63,737 nucleotides of DNA from Cytobacillus sp. S13-E01 (GCF_029193815.1 NZ_JARFVC010000019.1:1-63737); one strand, 5' to 3'; numbered from the stretch's first letter, positions 25,326 through 39,672 are shown. Notes: generated by a model from the sequence alone, not told the origin. Translations and numbers: made by a program.

Positions 25326-25955
25326 TTATTTCGCTTTAACTGCGCTTTTAACAGTAATTAACGCTTTTCTTGGTCCAGGTACATTACCTTTAATAAGAAG
25401 TAGGTTGCGCTCAGTATCAACTTTTACAATTTGTAAATTTTGAACTGTAATGCGCTCTCCGCCCATACGACCGGGTAGTAACTTATTTTTGAATACACGG
25501 TTTGGAGCAACAGGTCCCATTGAACCGGGACGACGGTGGTAACGTGATCCGTGAGCCATCGGTCCGCGTGATTGTCCATGACGTTTAATTACACCCTGGA
25601 AACCTTTACCTTTTGATATACCTGTTACATCCACTATATCTCCTTCAGAGAAGATATTAACATTTACTTCTTGACCTACTTCGTAACCAGCAACCTCAAT
25701 TCCGCGAATTTCGCGTAAGAAGCGCTTAGGTGCTGTATTAGCTTTTGCAACATGACCCTTTTCAGGTTTGTTTGCTAGTTTTTCTCGTTTGTCTTCAAAT
25801 CCAACTTGGATAGCTTCATAGCCGTCGTTTTCAGCAGTTTTCTTTTGAAGAACAACGTTAGGATTAGCTTCGATAACTGTTACTGGAACAAGTTCACCGT
25901 TTCCAACAAAGATTTGCGTCATACCGATTTTTCTTCCTAAGATTCCTTTGGTCAT
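25326..25955 (-). CDS. rplC: 50S ribosomal protein uL3
   Basis: uL3 of 209 aa, an early 50S assembly protein with an extension near the peptidyl-transferase centre. It begins [29 protein letters not shown] and has [32 protein letters not shown]-type motif (in part) and [12 protein letters not shown]. Second gene of the S10 cluster. Confidence 0.99.
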   Translation of the reverse strand: MTKGILGRKIGMTQIFVGNGELVPVTVIEANPNVVLQKKTAENDGYEAIQVGFEDKREKLANKPEKGHVAKANTAPKRFLREIRGIEVAGYEVGQEVNVNIFSEGDIVDVTGISKGKGFQGVIKRHGQSRGPMAHGSRYHRRPGSMGPVAPNRVFKNKLLPGRMGGERITVQNLQIVKVDTERNLLLIKGNVPGPRKALITVKSAVKAK

Positions 25956-25986
25956 TAGTTACACCTCCTATTTTATAAACGTTTTA

Positions 25987-26469
<483 letters not shown>

Positions 26470-26670
26470 TTATTCATGTTTTTCGCACTTTTTTTATTAT
26501 ACATACCAATTACCACATTTACAAGTTTTCTACTAATGATTAGGAAAGTTATATAATGGAAGGAAAACGATTATCTAACTTTAGATTCAAACTTTAAAGT
26601 TATTTAGATCAAAAATACAAGTATCATATTCGACATGTTATTGTAAGACATATGATTTAAAATACCTACA

Positions 26671-27154
26671 TTAAACTTTTACCAATATTTTTTGCGCAAC
26701 TTTGGCCATCAAATTGCTCTTTTGATTACCGTTTTTTATTTTTTGTGCGATTTCGGGCATCAGATTGCTCTTCTGATTACCGTTTTTTATTTTTTGTGCG
26801 ATTTCGGGCATCAGATTACTCTTTTGGTTACCGGTTTTTATTTTTTGTGCGATTTCGGGCATCAGATTGCTCTTTTGGTTACCGGTTTTTACTTTTTGTG
26901 CGATTTCGGGCATCAGATTGCTCTTCTGATTACCGTTTTTTATTTTATGTGCGATTTCGGGCATCAGATTGCTCTTCTGGTTACCGTTTTTTATTTTTTG
27001 CGCGATTTCGGGCATCAGATTGCTCTTCTGGTTACCGTTTTTTATTTTTTGTGCGATTTCGGGCATCAGATTGCTCTTTTGGTTACCGGTTTTTACTTTT
27101 TGTGCGATTTCGGGCATCAGATTGCTCTTCTAGTTACCGTTTAGTATTTTTTTA
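26671..27154. repeat. 51-bp tandem repeat array, about 9.5 units
   Basis: Direct repeats of 51 bp, nearly identical, with a degenerate last unit at 26671-26709 and a partial first unit at 27118-27154. On the minus strand, eight complete units (26710-27117) read without stops as 17-residue repeats of the form MPEIAQK(I/V)K(N/T)GNQKSNL. The differences between units include both silent changes (for example in Gln, Asn, Ser and Ala codons) and replacements (I/V, N/T, Q/H). The frame could run 27117-26671 (148 aa), after only a weak AGAAGAG site; I do not call it a gene. The + strand is also open by chance of periodicity. DNA at 26457-26670 and 27155-27286 on either side shows no other feature. 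Confidence 0.85.
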
Positions 27155-27286
27155 ATGTTTTATATTTTTTTGAAACCCGGCTTCATTTTGAGATCCGATA
27201 TACCAATGTACCTTAGATACCGATGCCATGATTGTTGATCAATTATACTGTTTATATAACATAAAGGGTCAACATATAAATTCTGA

Positions 27287-27450
27287 AATAAGAAAAGCAC
27301 AGGGCGCCCGCCTATCGGCGACAAGCATAAGTCAAGTCGGCTGGAAGGTTGTTCTTTACCTTCCGGCGGATTGGCATATGACCTCAGTTCCGATGGCGCC
27401 CGGAGCTAGACACTAAAACTAGGTACAAACTTTTATACTTTCTTATCTTT
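27287..27450 (+). repeat. dispersed modular repeat, copy E (tail type I)
   Basis: Head ATAAGAAAAGCACAGGGCGCCCG, then CTATCGGCGACAAGCATAAG, the GGAAGGT/ACCTTCC hairpin, GGATTGGCATATGACCTCAG, CCGATGGCGCCCGGAGCTAGACAC and the type I tail. It lacks the 16S-leader-like module. It ends at the A-run of the tufA terminator. Confidence 0.88.
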
Positions 27451-27456
27451 AAAAAA

Positions 27457-27486
27457 AAAACAAGGAGCACTTTTGCTCCTTGTTTT
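27457..27486 (-). terminator. tufA terminator
   Basis: Stem AACAAGGAGCA/TGCTCCTTGTT with TTTT on the minus strand and an A-run on the other side, just past tufA. Confidence 0.92.
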
Positions 27487-27497
27487 CTCTTTTATTA

Positions 27498-28688
27498 TTA
27501 CTCTTGGATAGTAGCTACTACGCCTGCTCCAACAGTACGTCCACCTTCACGGATTGAGAATTTTGTACCTTCTTCAATCGCAACGGAAGCGATTAGTTCA
27601 ACAGTCATTTCGATGTTGTCACCAGGCATAACCATTTCTACGCCTTCAGGTAGGTTACAAATTCCAGTTACGTCAGTTGTACGAAAGTAGAACTGAGGAC
27701 GGTAGTTTGTAAAGAATGGAGTGTGACGTCCACCTTCTTCTTTAGATAGTACATAAACTTCTGCTTTAAACTTTGTGTGTGGCTTGATAGTACCTGGCTT
27801 AGCAAGTACTTGTCCACGTTGGATATCATCACGAGAAACTCCACGAAGTAGAGCTCCGATGTTGTCTCCAGCTTCAGCATAATCAAGAAGCTTACGGAAC
27901 ATTTCAACACCTGTTACAGTAGTGTTTTTAGGCTCTTCTGTTAAACCGATGATTTCTACAACTTCACCAACTTTAACTTTTCCACGCTCAACACGTCCTG
28001 TAGCAACAGTTCCACGACCAGTAATTGAGAATACATCCTCAATCGGCATCATGAAAGGCTTGTCAGTGTCACGAGTTGGAGTTGGGATGTACTCATCAAC
28101 TGCTGCCATTAATTCGATAACTTTATCTTCCCACTCTGTTTCTCCTTCAAGAGCTTTAAGAGCAGAACCTTTAATTACAGGAACATCGTCTCCAGGGAAA
28201 TCATAGTCAGAAAGTAAGTCACGAACTTCCATTTCAACTAACTCTAGTAATTCTTCATCGTCTACCATGTCACATTTGTTTAAGAATACTACTAGGTGAG
28301 GAACACCTACTTGACGAGAAAGAAGGATGTGCTCACGTGTTTGTGGCATTGGGCCATCAGCAGCAGATACTACTAGGATTCCGCCGTCCATTTGAGCAGC
28401 ACCAGTGATCATGTTTTTAACATAGTCAGCATGTCCTGGGCAGTCAACGTGTGCATAGTGACGGTTGTCAGTTTCGTACTCAACGTGTGCAGTTGAAATT
28501 GTGATTCCACGCTCACGCTCTTCTGGAGCACCATCGATTTGGTCATAAGCCATAGCAGTACCTTTACCAGATCTTTTTGCAAGAACTGAAGTGATAGCAG
28601 CTGTTAAAGTTGTTTTACCATGGTCAACGTGTCCGATTGTTCCAATATTAGCATGTGCTTTTGAACGGTCAAATTTTTCTTTACCCAT
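27498..28688 (-). CDS. tufA: elongation factor Tu
   Basis: EF-Tu of 396 aa delivers aminoacyl-tRNA to the ribosome as a GTPase. G1 is GHVDHGKT (19-26), followed by the effector [21 protein letters not shown] (G3) and NKCDMVDD (G4). Domains 2 and 3 follow to the C-terminal [11 protein letters not shown]. The start at 28688 ([16 protein letters not shown]) has AAGGAGGC upstream. An upstream in-frame extension covers only leader. It follows fusA, as in the str cluster, and ends with a strong terminator, separating it from the S10 operon. Confidence 0.99.
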   Translation of the reverse strand: MGKEKFDRSKAHANIGTIGHVDHGKTTLTAAITSVLAKRSGKGTAMAYDQIDGAPEERERGITISTAHVEYETDNRHYAHVDCPGHADYVKNMITGAAQMDGGILVVSAADGPMPQTREHILLSRQVGVPHLVVFLNKCDMVDDEELLELVEMEVRDLLSDYDFPGDDVPVIKGSALKALEGETEWEDKVIELMAAVDEYIPTPTRDTDKPFMMPIEDVFSITGRGTVATGRVERGKVKVGEVVEIIGLTEEPKNTTVTGVEMFRKLLDYAEAGDNIGALLRGVSRDDIQRGQVLAKPGTIKPHTKFKAEVYVLSKEEGGRHTPFFTNYRPQFYFRTTDVTGICNLPEGVEMVMPGDNIEMTVELIASVAIEEGTKFSIREGGRTVGAGVVATIQE

Positions 28689-28739
28689 TATGAAAAGCCT
28701 CCTTAAGGATTTTAATTTATAATAGAAAGTATGAAATGC

Positions 28740-28774
28740 TAGAAAGTGAAAAGAGGTAATCATGCCACTTTCTA
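28740..28774 (-). other. fusA-tufA intergenic hairpin
   Basis: TAGAAAGTG and CACTTTCTA are perfect inverted repeats spaced by 17 nt in the 129-bp gap between fusA and tufA. There is no T-run, so it is more likely an mRNA processing or stabilising hairpin than a terminator. Confidence 0.6.
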
Positions 28775-28817
28775 AGCTTACATAAGTAGTTATACTTTAA
28801 CTGTAGGTGAAAATCAA

Positions 28818-30896
28818 TTATTCACCTTTATTTTTTTTAATAATTTCTTCAGAAATACTCTTAGGTACTTCCTCATAGTGGTCAAAGTGCATTGTAAATA
28901 CTCCGCGGCCTTGTGTATTAGAACGTAGTGAAGTTGCGTATCCAAACATTTCAGAAAGTGGAACCATTGCACGAACAACTTGTGCATTACCACGAGCTTC
29001 CATACCTTCTACACGTCCACGACGAGCAGTAATACCACCCATGATATCTCCCATATATTCGTCAGGGATAACTACTTCAACTCTCATCATAGGTTCAAGA
29101 ATGACTGGGTTACATTTAGAAACAGCATTTTTTAATGCCATTGAAGCAGCAATTTTAAACGCCATTTCACTTGAATCTACATCATGGTAAGATCCATCAA
29201 CAAGTGCAGCTTTAACATCAATTAATTGATAGCCAGCTAATACACCGTTTTTCATTGAATCTTCAAGACCAGCTTGTACTGCAGGTACGTACTCACGAGG
29301 TACTACCCCACCAACGATTTTGTTTTCGAATTCAAAGCCTTTTCCTTCTTCGTTAGGTTCGAATTCAATCCAAACGTGACCGAATTGTCCACGTCCACCT
29401 GATTGACGAGCAAATTTACCCTCAACTTTAGCAGATCCACGGAATGTTTCACGGTATGCTACCTGAGGAGCACCAACGTTAGCTTCAACTTTAAATTCAC
29501 GTCTCATACGATCAACGATGATATCTAAGTGTAACTCACCCATACCAGCGATGATTGTTTGACCAGTTTCAGGGTCAGTATGTGCACGGAATGTTGGATC
29601 TTCTTCAGATAACTTCTGTAAAGCAGTACCCATTTTATCTTGGTCAGCTTTTGATTTTGGCTCCACTGATAATTGAATAACTGGCTCTGGGAAATTCATT
29701 GACTCAAGAATAACTTGATTCTTATCATCACATAATGTATCACCAGTAGTAGTATCCTTTAAACCAACAGCAGCAGCGATATCTCCTGAGTAAACTTTAG
29801 AGATTTCTTCACGAGAGTTCGCATGCATTTGAAGAATACGACCTACACGCTCACGCTTACCTTTTGTTGAATTTTGTACATAAGAACCAGACTCAAGTGA
29901 ACCTGAGTATACACGGAAGAAAGTTAATTTCCCAACGTAAGGGTCAGTCATAACTTTGAATGCTAATGCTGAAAAAGGGCCTTCATCATTTGGTTCACGA
30001 GTTACTTCTTCTTCTGTATCAGGAAGTATACCTGTAATCGGTGGTACATCTGTTGGAGCTGGTAGGTAATCTAGAACTGCATCAAGCATTTTTTGAACAC
30101 CTTTGTTCTTAAATGCAGATCCGCAGATAACAGGATAGAATTCAACGTTTACTGTACCCTTACGGATTGCAGCTTTAATTTCTTCGTTATTTAATTCTTC
30201 GCCCTCTAGATACTTCATCATAAGCTCTTCATCAAGCTCAGCTACCGCTTCTACTAATTTAGCACGGTACTCTTCTGCTTGTTCCATGTACTCTTCAGGA
30301 ATATCTTTATCAACGATATCAGTACCTAAGTCATTACCGTAGAAAGTAGCTTTCATTTCTATTAAATCAATAATTCCTTCGAATTGATCTTCAGCACCGA
30401 TTGGTAATTGAATAGGGTGTGCGTTTGCTTGTAAACGGTCATGGATAGTTCCTACAGAGTATAAGAAGTCTGCACCAATTTTGTCCATTTTATTAACAAA
30501 AACAACACGTGGTACACCATAAGTTGTAGCTTGACGCCAAACTGTTTCAGTTTGAGGTTCAACTCCTGATTGTGCATCAAGAACAGCTACTGCTCCATCA
30601 AGTACACGAAGTGAACGTTCAACTTCAACTGTGAAGTCTACGTGACCTGGTGTATCGATGATGTTTACACGGTGACCCTTCCAAGAAGCTGTTGTTGCAG
30701 CAGATGTGATCGTGATACCACGTTCTTGCTCCTGCTCCATCCAGTCCATTTGTGAAGCTCCTTCATGAGTTTCACCAATTTTGTGGATACGACCTGTGTA
30801 ATAAAGCACACGCTCAGTTGTCGTAGTTTTACCAGCATCAATATGTGCCATGATACCAATATTACGAGTTTTGTCTAAGGAGAACTCTCTTGCCAT
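28818..30896 (-). CDS. fusA: elongation factor G
   Basis: EF-G of 692 aa catalyses translocation. G1 [10 protein letters not shown] (about 17-26), switch region [20 protein letters not shown]3 DTPGHVDF, G4 NKMDKIGAD. Domain IV includes [29 protein letters not shown]-like sequence (partial) and the C-terminal domain ends with [10 protein letters not shown]. Fusidic-acid-relevant regions look standard. Between rpsG and tufA. Confidence 0.99.
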   Translation of the reverse strand: MAREFSLDKTRNIGIMAHIDAGKTTTTERVLYYTGRIHKIGETHEGASQMDWMEQEQERGITITSAATTASWKGHRVNIIDTPGHVDFTVEVERSLRVLDGAVAVLDAQSGVEPQTETVWRQATTYGVPRVVFVNKMDKIGADFLYSVGTIHDRLQANAHPIQLPIGAEDQFEGIIDLIEMKATFYGNDLGTDIVDKDIPEEYMEQAEEYRAKLVEAVAELDEELMMKYLEGEELNNEEIKAAIRKGTVNVEFYPVICGSAFKNKGVQKMLDAVLDYLPAPTDVPPITGILPDTEEEVTREPNDEGPFSALAFKVMTDPYVGKLTFFRVYSGSLESGSYVQNSTKGKRERVGRILQMHANSREEISKVYSGDIAAAVGLKDTTTGDTLCDDKNQVILESMNFPEPVIQLSVEPKSKADQDKMGTALQKLSEEDPTFRAHTDPETGQTIIAGMGELHLDIIVDRMRREFKVEANVGAPQVAYRETFRGSAKVEGKFARQSGGRGQFGHVWIEFEPNEEGKGFEFENKIVGGVVPREYVPAVQAGLEDSMKNGVLAGYQLIDVKAALVDGSYHDVDSSEMAFKIAASMALKNAVSKCNPVILEPMMRVEVVIPDEYMGDIMGGITARRGRVEGMEARGNAQVVRAMVPLSEMFGYATSLRSNTQGRGVFTMHFDHYEEVPKSISEEIIKKNKGE

Positions 30897-30942
30897 TGGG
30901 TCTTTCTCCTTCCTAGGTTAAGTATAATTTTTTTTAGAAAAT

Positions 30943-30975
30943 GCTCTGTTAAAAAATATCTCATTTTAACAGAGC
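30943..30975 (-). other. rpsG-fusA intergenic stem-loop
   Basis: A perfect 12-bp stem, GCTCTGTTAAAA/TTTTAACAGAGC, with a 9-nt loop lies in the 90-bp gap between rpsG and fusA. The downstream sequence is only moderately T-rich, so it may be a partial terminator or an RNA processing site. Confidence 0.65.
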
Positions 30976-30986
30976 TTGTCTTTTTT

Positions 30987-31457
30987 CTACCAACGGTAGT
31001 GAGCAAATGCTTTATTTGCTTCAGCCATTTTATGTGTATCTTCACGTTTCTTAACAGACGCACCACTATTATTAGCAGCATCTAAGATTTCGTTAGCTAA
31101 ACGCTCTTCCATCGTTTTTTCTCCACGAAGACGAGAATAGTTAACTAACCAACGAAGACCAAGAGTAGTTCTACGATCTGGGCGAACCTCTACTGGCACT
31201 TGATAGTTAGAGCCACCTACACGGCGTGCTTTTACTTCTAATACCGGCATAATATTTTTTAACGCTTGTTCAAACACTTCAATAGCGTCTTTACCAGAAC
31301 GTTGTTGTACTAAATCAAATGCGTTATATAAAATTGCTTGTGACTTTCCTCTTTTCCCATCAACCATCATTTTATTGATTAAACGAGAAACAAGCTTTGA
31401 ATTGTAAATCGGATCTGGTAATACATCTCTCTTTGCAACAGGTCCTTTACGAGGCAT
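30987..31457 (-). CDS. rpsG: 30S ribosomal protein uS7
   Basis: uS7 of 156 aa, nucleating assembly of the 30S head. It starts [28 protein letters not shown] and has [26 protein letters not shown]. The short C-terminus (FAHYRW) is the Gram-positive form. Lies between rpsL and fusA. Confidence 0.99.
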   Translation of the reverse strand: MPRKGPVAKRDVLPDPIYNSKLVSRLINKMMVDGKRGKSQAILYNAFDLVQQRSGKDAIEVFEQALKNIMPVLEVKARRVGGSNYQVPVEVRPDRRTTLGLRWLVNYSRLRGEKTMEERLANEILDAANNSGASVKKREDTHKMAEANKAFAHYRW

Positions 31458-31495
31458 ATGATTTCCTCCTTTCGATTATAATTTAGTATTTTTTA

Positions 31496-32277
<782 letters not shown>

Positions 32278-32322
32278 TTTTCATATCCTCCAAAGTATCA
32301 GGTTATTAGAAGCACCTTGGAT

Positions 32323-32351
32323 ATAATAACATTGTAAAAGATAGATGTCAA
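32323..32351 (-). promoter_or_regulatory. promoter of the rplGB-rpsL-rpsG-fusA-tufA unit (SigA)
   Basis: The minus strand has TTGACA, a 17-bp spacer and TATTAT in the 160-bp gap after rpoC. Confidence 0.82.
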
Positions 32352-32437
32352 CCACTCTCATACATTTTCTATTCATTTAGACGAAAATAGTGTGTTAGTG
32401 TTATGTTAACATCTAATCTTACAATGTTTAGTTAGAA

Positions 32438-35400
32438 CTACTCTACTGTTACTGTCTCTTCTGAATCCTTTGGTTGAAGTACTGGTTCAGCTCTACGATA
32501 ACGGTTCATACCTGTACCCGCAGGAACTAACTTACCAATAATTACATTTTCCTTCAATCCCAGTAATTCATCGCGTTTTCCTTTTATTGCTGCATCAGTA
32601 AGTACTCTTGTTGTTTCTTGGAATGATGCTGCAGATAAGAAGGAATCCGTTTCAAGAGATGCTTTTGTAATACCAAGAAGCACTGGGCGACCTGTTGCAG
32701 GATTTCCTCCAGCAAGTAGTACTTTCGCATTAGCATCAGTAAATTGATGTACGTCAAGCAGTGAGCCTGGTAACACTTCTGTATCACCTGCATCCATCAC
32801 TCTAACTTTACGTAGCATTTGTCTTACCATTACCTCTACGTGTTTATCTCCAATTTCTACCCCTTGCATTCGGTATACTTTTTGAACCTCACGCAGTAAG
32901 TATTCCTGCACTGATGTCATATCTTTTACTTTTAGAAGTTCCTTTGGATCAATTGAACCTTCTGTTAATTCTTGACCTCGCGCAATCTCTTGACCCTCTG
33001 TAACTTTTAAACGTGCGCTATATGGAGCAGTGAAAGAACGTGATTCAACTTGACCTTGAATAACAATTTCTTGTTGTTTGTCACGTATTTCATTAATAGC
33101 AGAAACGACACCATCAATTTCTGAAATAACGGCTTGACCTTTTGGATTACGAGCTTCAAATAACTCTTGAATACGAGGTAAACCTTGAGTTATATCGTCC
33201 CCAGCAACCCCACCTGTATGGAATGTACGCATCGTTAACTGTGTACCTGGTTCTCCGATTGATTGTGCAGCGATGATACCAACTGCCTCACCAACCTCAA
33301 CTTCTGAGCCAGTTGCAAGGTTACGACCATAACATTTCTTACAAACACCGTGTCTTGTGTTACATGTAAATGCAGATCGGATCCATACATCTTCAATACC
33401 TGCATCTACTATTGTAGTTGCTAAGTCTTCAGTAATTAGATCGTTTTCTTTGACAATTACTTCATTCGTTTCAGGGTGTTTAATTGCCTTTCTTGCATAA
33501 CGACCGATTAGTCGTTCATCAAGTGGTTCAATTACTTCAGTACCATCCTTGAGGGCTCTGATATGAAGTCCTCTGTCAGTGCCACAATCATCATCTCTAA
33601 CAATAACGTCTTGTGCAACATCTACTAGACGTCTTGTTAAGTACCCTGAGTCAGCTGTTTTTAAGGCAGTATCTGCAAGGCCTTTACGAGCACCATGGGT
33701 AGAGATAAAGTACTCCAATACCGTTAAACCTTCACGGAAACTTGATTTGATTGGTAGTTCGATTATACGTCCAGCCGGGTTGGCCATAAGTCCACGCATT
33801 CCAGCAAGTTGCGTAAAGTTAGATGCGTTACCACGTGCACCTGAATCACTCATCATAAAGATTGGATTTGTTCTGTCAAGCGTATCCATTAATTTTCCTT
33901 GGATAACGTCTTTAGCAGCACTCCAGATTGAAATAACTCTGTCGTAGCGTTCTTCATCAGTAATTAATCCGCGACGGAATTGCTTTAATACATTATCAAC
34001 TTTTGCTTGTGCTTCAGTAAGAATTGTCTCTTTTTCAGCTAGAACTACAATGTCAGAAACACCTACTGTAATACCAGCTTTTGTTGAATATTTAAATCCA
34101 AGATTCTTCATTCTGTCCAACATTTTTGAAGTCTCGGTGATTTTAAAACGCTTGAACACTTCTGCAATGACATTACCCAGTATTTTCTTCTTGAAAGGAT
34201 CAATAACCTCTTGGTTTTCAATTGCCTCTCTAACGTCAGCACCTTTAGAAACAAAGTATTTCTCAGGTGTCTTTTCCTCAAGATTTCGTTTTGTTGGTTC
34301 GTTAATAAACGGGAATGTCTTTGGTAAGATCTCGTTAAATATTAACTTACCTACAGTTGTTATTAATAACTGATTGTTTTGTTCATCTGTAAACGTTTCG
34401 TTATCCAACGACCCAGCATGAACAGCAACTCTTGTATGAAGATGAACATAACCACTTTGATAAGCGATTACAGCTTCATTTGTATCTTTAAATATCATTC
34501 CTTCTCCAATTGCACCTTTACGTTCAAGCGTTAAGTAGTAATTACCTAAAACCATATCCTGTGAAGGAGTAACAACTGGTTTACCATCTTTAGGATTCAA
34601 GATGTTTTGAGCCGCTAACATTAAAATACGCGCCTCTGCTTGTGCTTCTGCTGATAATGGTACGTGAACCGCCATTTGGTCACCATCAAAGTCAGCGTTA
34701 TATGCAGTACAAACAAGTGGGTGTAATCGAATTGCACGACCTTCAACAAGGGTTGGTTCAAAAGCTTGAATACCTAGTCTGTGAAGTGTTGGTGCACGGT
34801 TAAGTAGAACTGGATGTTCTTTAATAACTGATTCTAATACATCCCATACTTCTGGTTGTACTCGTTCTATTTTTCGTTTTGCACTTTTTATATTATGAGC
34901 AAGACCCTTCTCAACTAACTCTTTCATGACGAAAGGCTTGAAAAGTTCAAGTGCCATTTCCTTAGGTAAACCGCACTGGTACATTTTCAGGTTAGGTCCT
35001 ACAACAATAACCGAACGACCAGAATAGTCTACACGTTTACCAAGAAGGTTTTGACGGAAACGACCCTGCTTCCCTTTTAACATATGAGACAACGATTTTA
35101 ATGGACGGTTACCAGGACCAGTTACCGGACGACCTCGACGACCATTATCGATTAAGGCATCTACCGCTTCTTGAAGCATACGTTTCTCATTTTGAACAAT
35201 GATGCTTGGTGCTCCAAGATCTAATAGACGTTTTAAACGGTTATTACGATTAATTACTCGACGATATAAATCATTTAAGTCAGATGTTGCAAAGCGTCCC
35301 CCATCTAATTGAACCATTGGGCGTAATTCTGGTGGGATTACTGGAAGTACATCTAAAATCATCCAAGATGGTTCATTACCAGAATTTCTGAATGCTTCTA

Positions 35401-36037
35401 ATACTTCTAAGCGTTTTATTGAACGCGTACGACGTTGACCTTGTGCAGTTTTTAATTCCTCTTTTATGAAATTAACTTCTTTTACAAGCTCAATATCTGA
35501 TAGTAATTTTTTAATTGCTTCTGCACCCATTGATGCTTGGAATGTGTTCCCGTACTTTTCACGATAAGCACGGAATTCCTTTTCTGATAACAATTGCTTT
35601 TTCTCGAGTGGAGTGTCTCCTGTTTCTGTAACTACATAGGAAGCAAAATAAATTATTTCTTCCAAAGCGCGCGGGGACATATCTAGGACAAGCCCCATTC
35701 GGCTAGGAATACCTTTGAAGTACCAGATGTGTGACACAGGGGCAGCTAATTCAATATGCCCCATACGTTCACGACGTACCTTCGCACGCGTTACTTCTAC
35801 TCCACATCGATCACATACTACACCTTTGTAACGAACGCGTTTGTATTTGCCGCAATGGCACTCCCAGTCCTTTGTAGGACCAAAAATACGTTCACAGAAC
35901 AAACCGTCTTTTTCAGGTTTTAATGTACGATAATTAATTGTTTCAGGCTTCTTTACTTCACCAAACGACCAAGAACGAATCTTATCAGGTGAAGCGAGTC
36001 CGATTTTCATATACTCAAAATTATTGACATCTAGCAA
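32438..36037 (-). CDS. rpoC: RNA polymerase beta' subunit
   Basis: Beta' of 1199 aa. The N-terminal zinc site [15 protein letters not shown] (about 60-78), the catalytic loop NADFDGDQM (about 450) holding Mg2+, the bridge-helix/trigger-loop region [19 protein letters not shown], and the second zinc site with [13 protein letters not shown] are present. The start is TTG with AGGGAGGT 7 nt upstream, giving MLDVNNFEY as in Bacillus. It follows rpoB by about 62 bp. Confidence 0.99.
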   Translation of the reverse strand: MLDVNNFEYMKIGLASPDKIRSWSFGEVKKPETINYRTLKPEKDGLFCERIFGPTKDWECHCGKYKRVRYKGVVCDRCGVEVTRAKVRRERMGHIELAAPVSHIWYFKGIPSRMGLVLDMSPRALEEIIYFASYVVTETGDTPLEKKQLLSEKEFRAYREKYGNTFQASMGAEAIKKLLSDIELVKEVNFIKEELKTAQGQRRTRSIKRLEVLEAFRNSGNEPSWMILDVLPVIPPELRPMVQLDGGRFATSDLNDLYRRVINRNNRLKRLLDLGAPSIIVQNEKRMLQEAVDALIDNGRRGRPVTGPGNRPLKSLSHMLKGKQGRFRQNLLGKRVDYSGRSVIVVGPNLKMYQCGLPKEMALELFKPFVMKELVEKGLAHNIKSAKRKIERVQPEVWDVLESVIKEHPVLLNRAPTLHRLGIQAFEPTLVEGRAIRLHPLVCTAYNADFDGDQMAVHVPLSAEAQAEARILMLAAQNILNPKDGKPVVTPSQDMVLGNYYLTLERKGAIGEGMIFKDTNEAVIAYQSGYVHLHTRVAVHAGSLDNETFTDEQNNQLLITTVGKLIFNEILPKTFPFINEPTKRNLEEKTPEKYFVSKGADVREAIENQEVIDPFKKKILGNVIAEVFKRFKITETSKMLDRMKNLGFKYSTKAGITVGVSDIVVLAEKETILTEAQAKVDNVLKQFRRGLITDEERYDRVISIWSAAKDVIQGKLMDTLDRTNPIFMMSDSGARGNASNFTQLAGMRGLMANPAGRIIELPIKSSFREGLTVLEYFISTHGARKGLADTALKTADSGYLTRRLVDVAQDVIVRDDDCGTDRGLHIRALKDGTEVIEPLDERLIGRYARKAIKHPETNEVIVKENDLITEDLATTIVDAGIEDVWIRSAFTCNTRHGVCKKCYGRNLATGSEVEVGEAVGIIAAQSIGEPGTQLTMRTFHTGGVAGDDITQGLPRIQELFEARNPKGQAVISEIDGVVSAINEIRDKQQEIVIQGQVESRSFTAPYSARLKVTEGQEIARGQELTEGSIDPKELLKVKDMTSVQEYLLREVQKVYRMQGVEIGDKHVEVMVRQMLRKVRVMDAGDTEVLPGSLLDVHQFTDANAKVLLAGGNPATGRPVLLGITKASLETDSFLSAASFQETTRVLTDAAIKGKRDELLGLKENVIIGKLVPAGTGMNRYRRAEPVLQPKDSEETVTVE

Positions 36038-36099
36038 GGGGCCTACCTCCCTTATAATCTCCAGGTTTTACCCTAATTGCTTGGTTTATATTACCCGAA

Positions 36100-39000
36100 T
36101 TATTCCTTTGTAACTGCATCTCTTACAACATTTATATCGCTATTTGGCTGATCATAATCTAGTGATATATTTTCACTTTTAGATGGATCTTCGTCATCCT
36201 CTGTATCTCGCATTTCGATTTCTTGTTCGTCACTAGAAAGCATTTTTACATCCATCCCTAAGCTTTGAAGTTCTTTAATTAGAACTTTGAATGATTCTGG
36301 AACTCCTGGTTCTGGTACATTCTCGCCTTTAACAATTGCTTCATATGTTTTCACACGACCAACTACATCATCTGATTTCACTGTTAAAATTTCTTGTAGA
36401 GTATAAGCCGCACCGTATGCTTCAAGTGCCCAAACCTCCATCTCTCCAAAACGTTGTCCACCAAATTGTGCTTTACCACCAAGAGGCTGTTGCGTAACTA
36501 ATGAATAAGGTCCTGTCGATCGTGCGTGCAGTTTGTCGTCTACCATGTGAGCCAGTTTGATCATGTACATTACACCTACAGATACACGATTATCAAATGG
36601 TTCACCTGTTCTTCCATCATACAGAACGGTTTTCGCATCACGTGACATACCTGCTTCTTGTAAAGTTTCCCATACATCTTCTTCACGGGCTCCATCAAAT
36701 ACAGGAGAAGCAACGTGAATGCCAAGTTTGCGCGCTGCCATACCAAGATGAAGTTCAAGCACCTGACCAATGTTCATACGTGAAGGAACTCCTAGTGGAT
36801 TTAACATGATATCAATCGGTGTACCATCTGGTAAGAAAGGCATATCTTCTTCTGGAAGAATACGAGAAATAACCCCTTTGTTACCGTGGCGACCCGCCAT
36901 CTTATCTCCTTCTGAGATCTTACGCTTTTGAACAATATAGACACGTACAAGTTGGTTTACACCTGGTGGAAGTTCATCTCCATCTTCACGGTTAAACACT
37001 TTAACATCCAGGACAATACCTCCACCACCGTGCGGTACACGGAGAGAGGTATCACGAACTTCCCGAGCCTTTTCTCCGAAAATCGCATGAAGAAGACGTT
37101 CCTCTGCAGTGAGTTCTGTCACCCCTTTCGGAGTTACTTTACCAACTAATAGATCTCCATCTTTAACCTCTGCACCTGTTCGAATAATTCCTCGTTCATC
37201 AAGATTACGTAGAGCATCTTCACCGACGTTTGGAATATCTCGAGTAATTTCTTCTGGTCCTAGTTTAGTGTCACGCGACTCTGATTCATATTCTTCAATA
37301 TGGATAGATGTGTACACATCGTCTTTTACTAAACGTTCACTCATGATAATCGCATCTTCATAGTTATAACCATCCCATGTCATGAACCCTACAAGAACGT
37401 TTCTTCCTAAGGCAAGTTCACCTTGTTCCATTGATGGTCCGTCGGCAAGAATTTCTCCTCTAACAACCTCGTCGCCTACTGAAACAATTGGACGCTGATT
37501 ATAACACGTACCTTGATTTGAGCGAATGAACTTTAACATTCTATATTTATCTAGATTACCTTTTACCTTTTGGCCATCTACTTCATCATAGCGGCGTACC
37601 CAAACTTGTTTAGCTTCAACTCTTTCAACTACACCGGGATACTTACAAATAACTGCAGCTCCAGAGTCTTTACCAGAAACATACTCCATACCCGTACCAA
37701 CGATTGGTGCCTCTGGTTTCATTAACGGAACAGCCTGACGTTGCATGTTCGCTCCCATTAATGCACGGTTAGAGTCATCGTTTTCTAAGAAAGGAATACA
37801 CGCTGTAGCAGCAGAGACTACCTGTTTAGGTGATACATCCATATAATCGATACGGTCGCGGTGTATAACTGTGTTTTCACCACGGAAACGTGCAACAATA
37901 TCTTCATCTATAAATGATCCATCATCTGACAATCTAGCGTTTGCTTGTGCAACTACGTACAAATCTTCTTCATCAGCAGTTAGATAATCAATGCGGTTTG
38001 TTACTTTACCAGTCTCTGGATCTACTCGTCGATATGGCGTTTCAATAAAACCGAATCTATTTACCTTTGCGAATGATGATAAAGAGTTGATCAAACCAAT
38101 GTTTGGTCCTTCTGGAGTCTCAATTGGACACATACGTCCATAGTGAGAGTAGTGAACGTCACGAACTTCGAATCCTGCACGCTCACGAGTTAATCCACCA
38201 GGTCCTAATGCAGACAATCTTCTTTTATGTGTTAATTCTGCTAAAGGATTTGTTTGGTCCATAAACTGTGATAATTGAGAACTACCGAAAAACTCTTTAA
38301 TAGACGCAATAACAGGGCGAATATTAATTAATTGTTGTGGTGTAATTGTATTTGTATCTTGAATTGACATTCTCTCGCGAACTACCCGTTCCATACGGGA
38401 AAGCCCGATTCGGAATTGATTCTGCAGTAATTCACCGACAGATCGTAAGCGACGGTTTCCAAGATGATCGATATCATCAGTATCGCCAACTTGATGAAGT
38501 AAATTAAAGAAATAACTAATAGTTGATAGTATATCAGCCTGTGTAATATTTTTAATTGATTCATCTATTACAGTGTTCCCAATGACATTAATAACTTGTT
38601 CTCCATCTGGATCACTAGGAGCAATTATTTTAATAGATTGAATTGTAACTTCATCGTCTATTACTCCACCGTTAGGCTGAACGGACTTGAAACCAATGCC
38701 AGCTACAAGACTCGGGATAATGCGATCAAGGGTTCTTCTGTCTAGCAGAGTACCTTTTTCTGCAATGATTTCTCCCGTTTCACTATCAACTAGTGTTTCG
38801 GCTAGTCGTTGATTGAACAAGCGATTTTTAATGTGTAATTTTTTGTTCATTTTGTAGCGACCTACATTTGCTAGATCATACCGTTTCGGATCAAAGAAAC
38901 GAGATTCTAGTAAGCTTTTAGCATTGTCAACAGTAGGTGGTTCACCCGGGCGCAAGCGCTCATAAATTTCTAACAACGCTTTTTCGGTACTCTCAGTATT

Positions 39001-39672
39001 ATCCTTGTCTAGAGTATTACGGAGATATTCATTTTCACCAAACAGATCGATGATTTCTTGATCAGACCCAAACCCTAATGCACGCAAAAGAACCGTAACC
39101 GGTAATTTCCGAGTACGATCAATACGAACGTATACAACATCCTTCGCATCTGTTTCGTATTCTAACCAAGCACCACGGTTTGGAATTACTGTTGCCGTAA
39201 AGCCTCTTTTTCCATTTTTGTCAACCTTACCACTATAATAAACACTTGGTGATCGAACTAACTGAGAAACAATAACACGTTCAGCACCATTGATAACAAA
39301 CGTACCTGTTTCTGTCATAAGTGGGAAATCACCCATAAATACGTCCTGATCCTTTACTTCACCGGTTTCCTTATTAATCAGACGCACCTTAACACGTAAT
39401 GGTGCAGAGTATGTAACATCTCGCTCTTTAGTTTCCTCGACAGAATATTTAGGGTCCCCTAAACTATAATCGATAAATTCTAGCGATAAGTTACCAGTAA
39501 AATCTTCAATCGGAGAAATATCCTGAAACATTTCTCTTAGACCCTCATCAAGAAACCATTGATATGAAGAGGTTTGTATTTCAATGAGATTTGGCAATTC
39601 TAAAACTTCACTAATACGCGCATAACTTCTTCGCCTGCGGTGTCGTCCATACTGAACTAGTTGACCTGTCAA
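36100..39672 (-). CDS. rpoB: RNA polymerase beta subunit
   Basis: Beta of 1190 aa. It starts [20 protein letters not shown] using TTG, with GAGGGG 8 nt upstream; an in-frame GTG 9 bp earlier overlaps the ribosome site. The rifampicin pocket ([22 protein letters not shown]) has the usual sensitive-type residues. HGNKGVIS and [25 protein letters not shown] lie near the C-terminus. The tail after about 1150 is acidic and variable as in other Bacillus. The leader is long (see 39771-39993). Confidence 0.99.
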   Translation of the reverse strand: MTGQLVQYGRHRRRRSYARISEVLELPNLIEIQTSSYQWFLDEGLREMFQDISPIEDFTGNLSLEFIDYSLGDPKYSVEETKERDVTYSAPLRVKVRLINKETGEVKDQDVFMGDFPLMTETGTFVINGAERVIVSQLVRSPSVYYSGKVDKNGKRGFTATVIPNRGAWLEYETDAKDVVYVRIDRTRKLPVTVLLRALGFGSDQEIIDLFGENEYLRNTLDKDNTESTEKALLEIYERLRPGEPPTVDNAKSLLESRFFDPKRYDLANVGRYKMNKKLHIKNRLFNQRLAETLVDSETGEIIAEKGTLLDRRTLDRIIPSLVAGIGFKSVQPNGGVIDDEVTIQSIKIIAPSDPDGEQVINVIGNTVIDESIKNITQADILSTISYFFNLLHQVGDTDDIDHLGNRRLRSVGELLQNQFRIGLSRMERVVRERMSIQDTNTITPQQLINIRPVIASIKEFFGSSQLSQFMDQTNPLAELTHKRRLSALGPGGLTRERAGFEVRDVHYSHYGRMCPIETPEGPNIGLINSLSSFAKVNRFGFIETPYRRVDPETGKVTNRIDYLTADEEDLYVVAQANARLSDDGSFIDEDIVARFRGENTVIHRDRIDYMDVSPKQVVSAATACIPFLENDDSNRALMGANMQRQAVPLMKPEAPIVGTGMEYVSGKDSGAAVICKYPGVVERVEAKQVWVRRYDEVDGQKVKGNLDKYRMLKFIRSNQGTCYNQRPIVSVGDEVVRGEILADGPSMEQGELALGRNVLVGFMTWDGYNYEDAIIMSERLVKDDVYTSIHIEEYESESRDTKLGPEEITRDIPNVGEDALRNLDERGIIRTGAEVKDGDLLVGKVTPKGVTELTAEERLLHAIFGEKAREVRDTSLRVPHGGGGIVLDVKVFNREDGDELPPGVNQLVRVYIVQKRKISEGDKMAGRHGNKGVISRILPEEDMPFLPDGTPIDIMLNPLGVPSRMNIGQVLELHLGMAARKLGIHVASPVFDGAREEDVWETLQEAGMSRDAKTVLYDGRTGEPFDNRVSVGVMYMIKLAHMVDDKLHARSTGPYSLVTQQPLGGKAQFGGQRFGEMEVWALEAYGAAYTLQEILTVKSDDVVGRVKTYEAIVKGENVPEPGVPESFKVLIKELQSLGMDVKMLSSDEQEIEMRDTEDDEDPSKSENISLDYDQPNSDINVVRDAVTKE

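Noticed and set aside
26671-27154. CRISPR array
   Set aside because: Units are contiguous 51-bp repeats with no unique spacers and no cas genes nearby.
26692-27155. Two + strand open frames over the tandem array
   Set aside because: They are a by-product of a 51-bp period without stops. They have no ribosome site and give an aromatic-rich repetitive product unlike known proteins.
27228-27416. A 62-aa + strand frame in repeat copy E
   Set aside because: It lies wholly in the repeat and its flank, with no ribosome site or family match.
38225-38300. Rifampicin or streptomycin resistance changes in rpoB and rpsL
   Set aside because: The rpo[14 protein letters not shown] region and the rps[12 protein letters not shown] block read as sensitive type.
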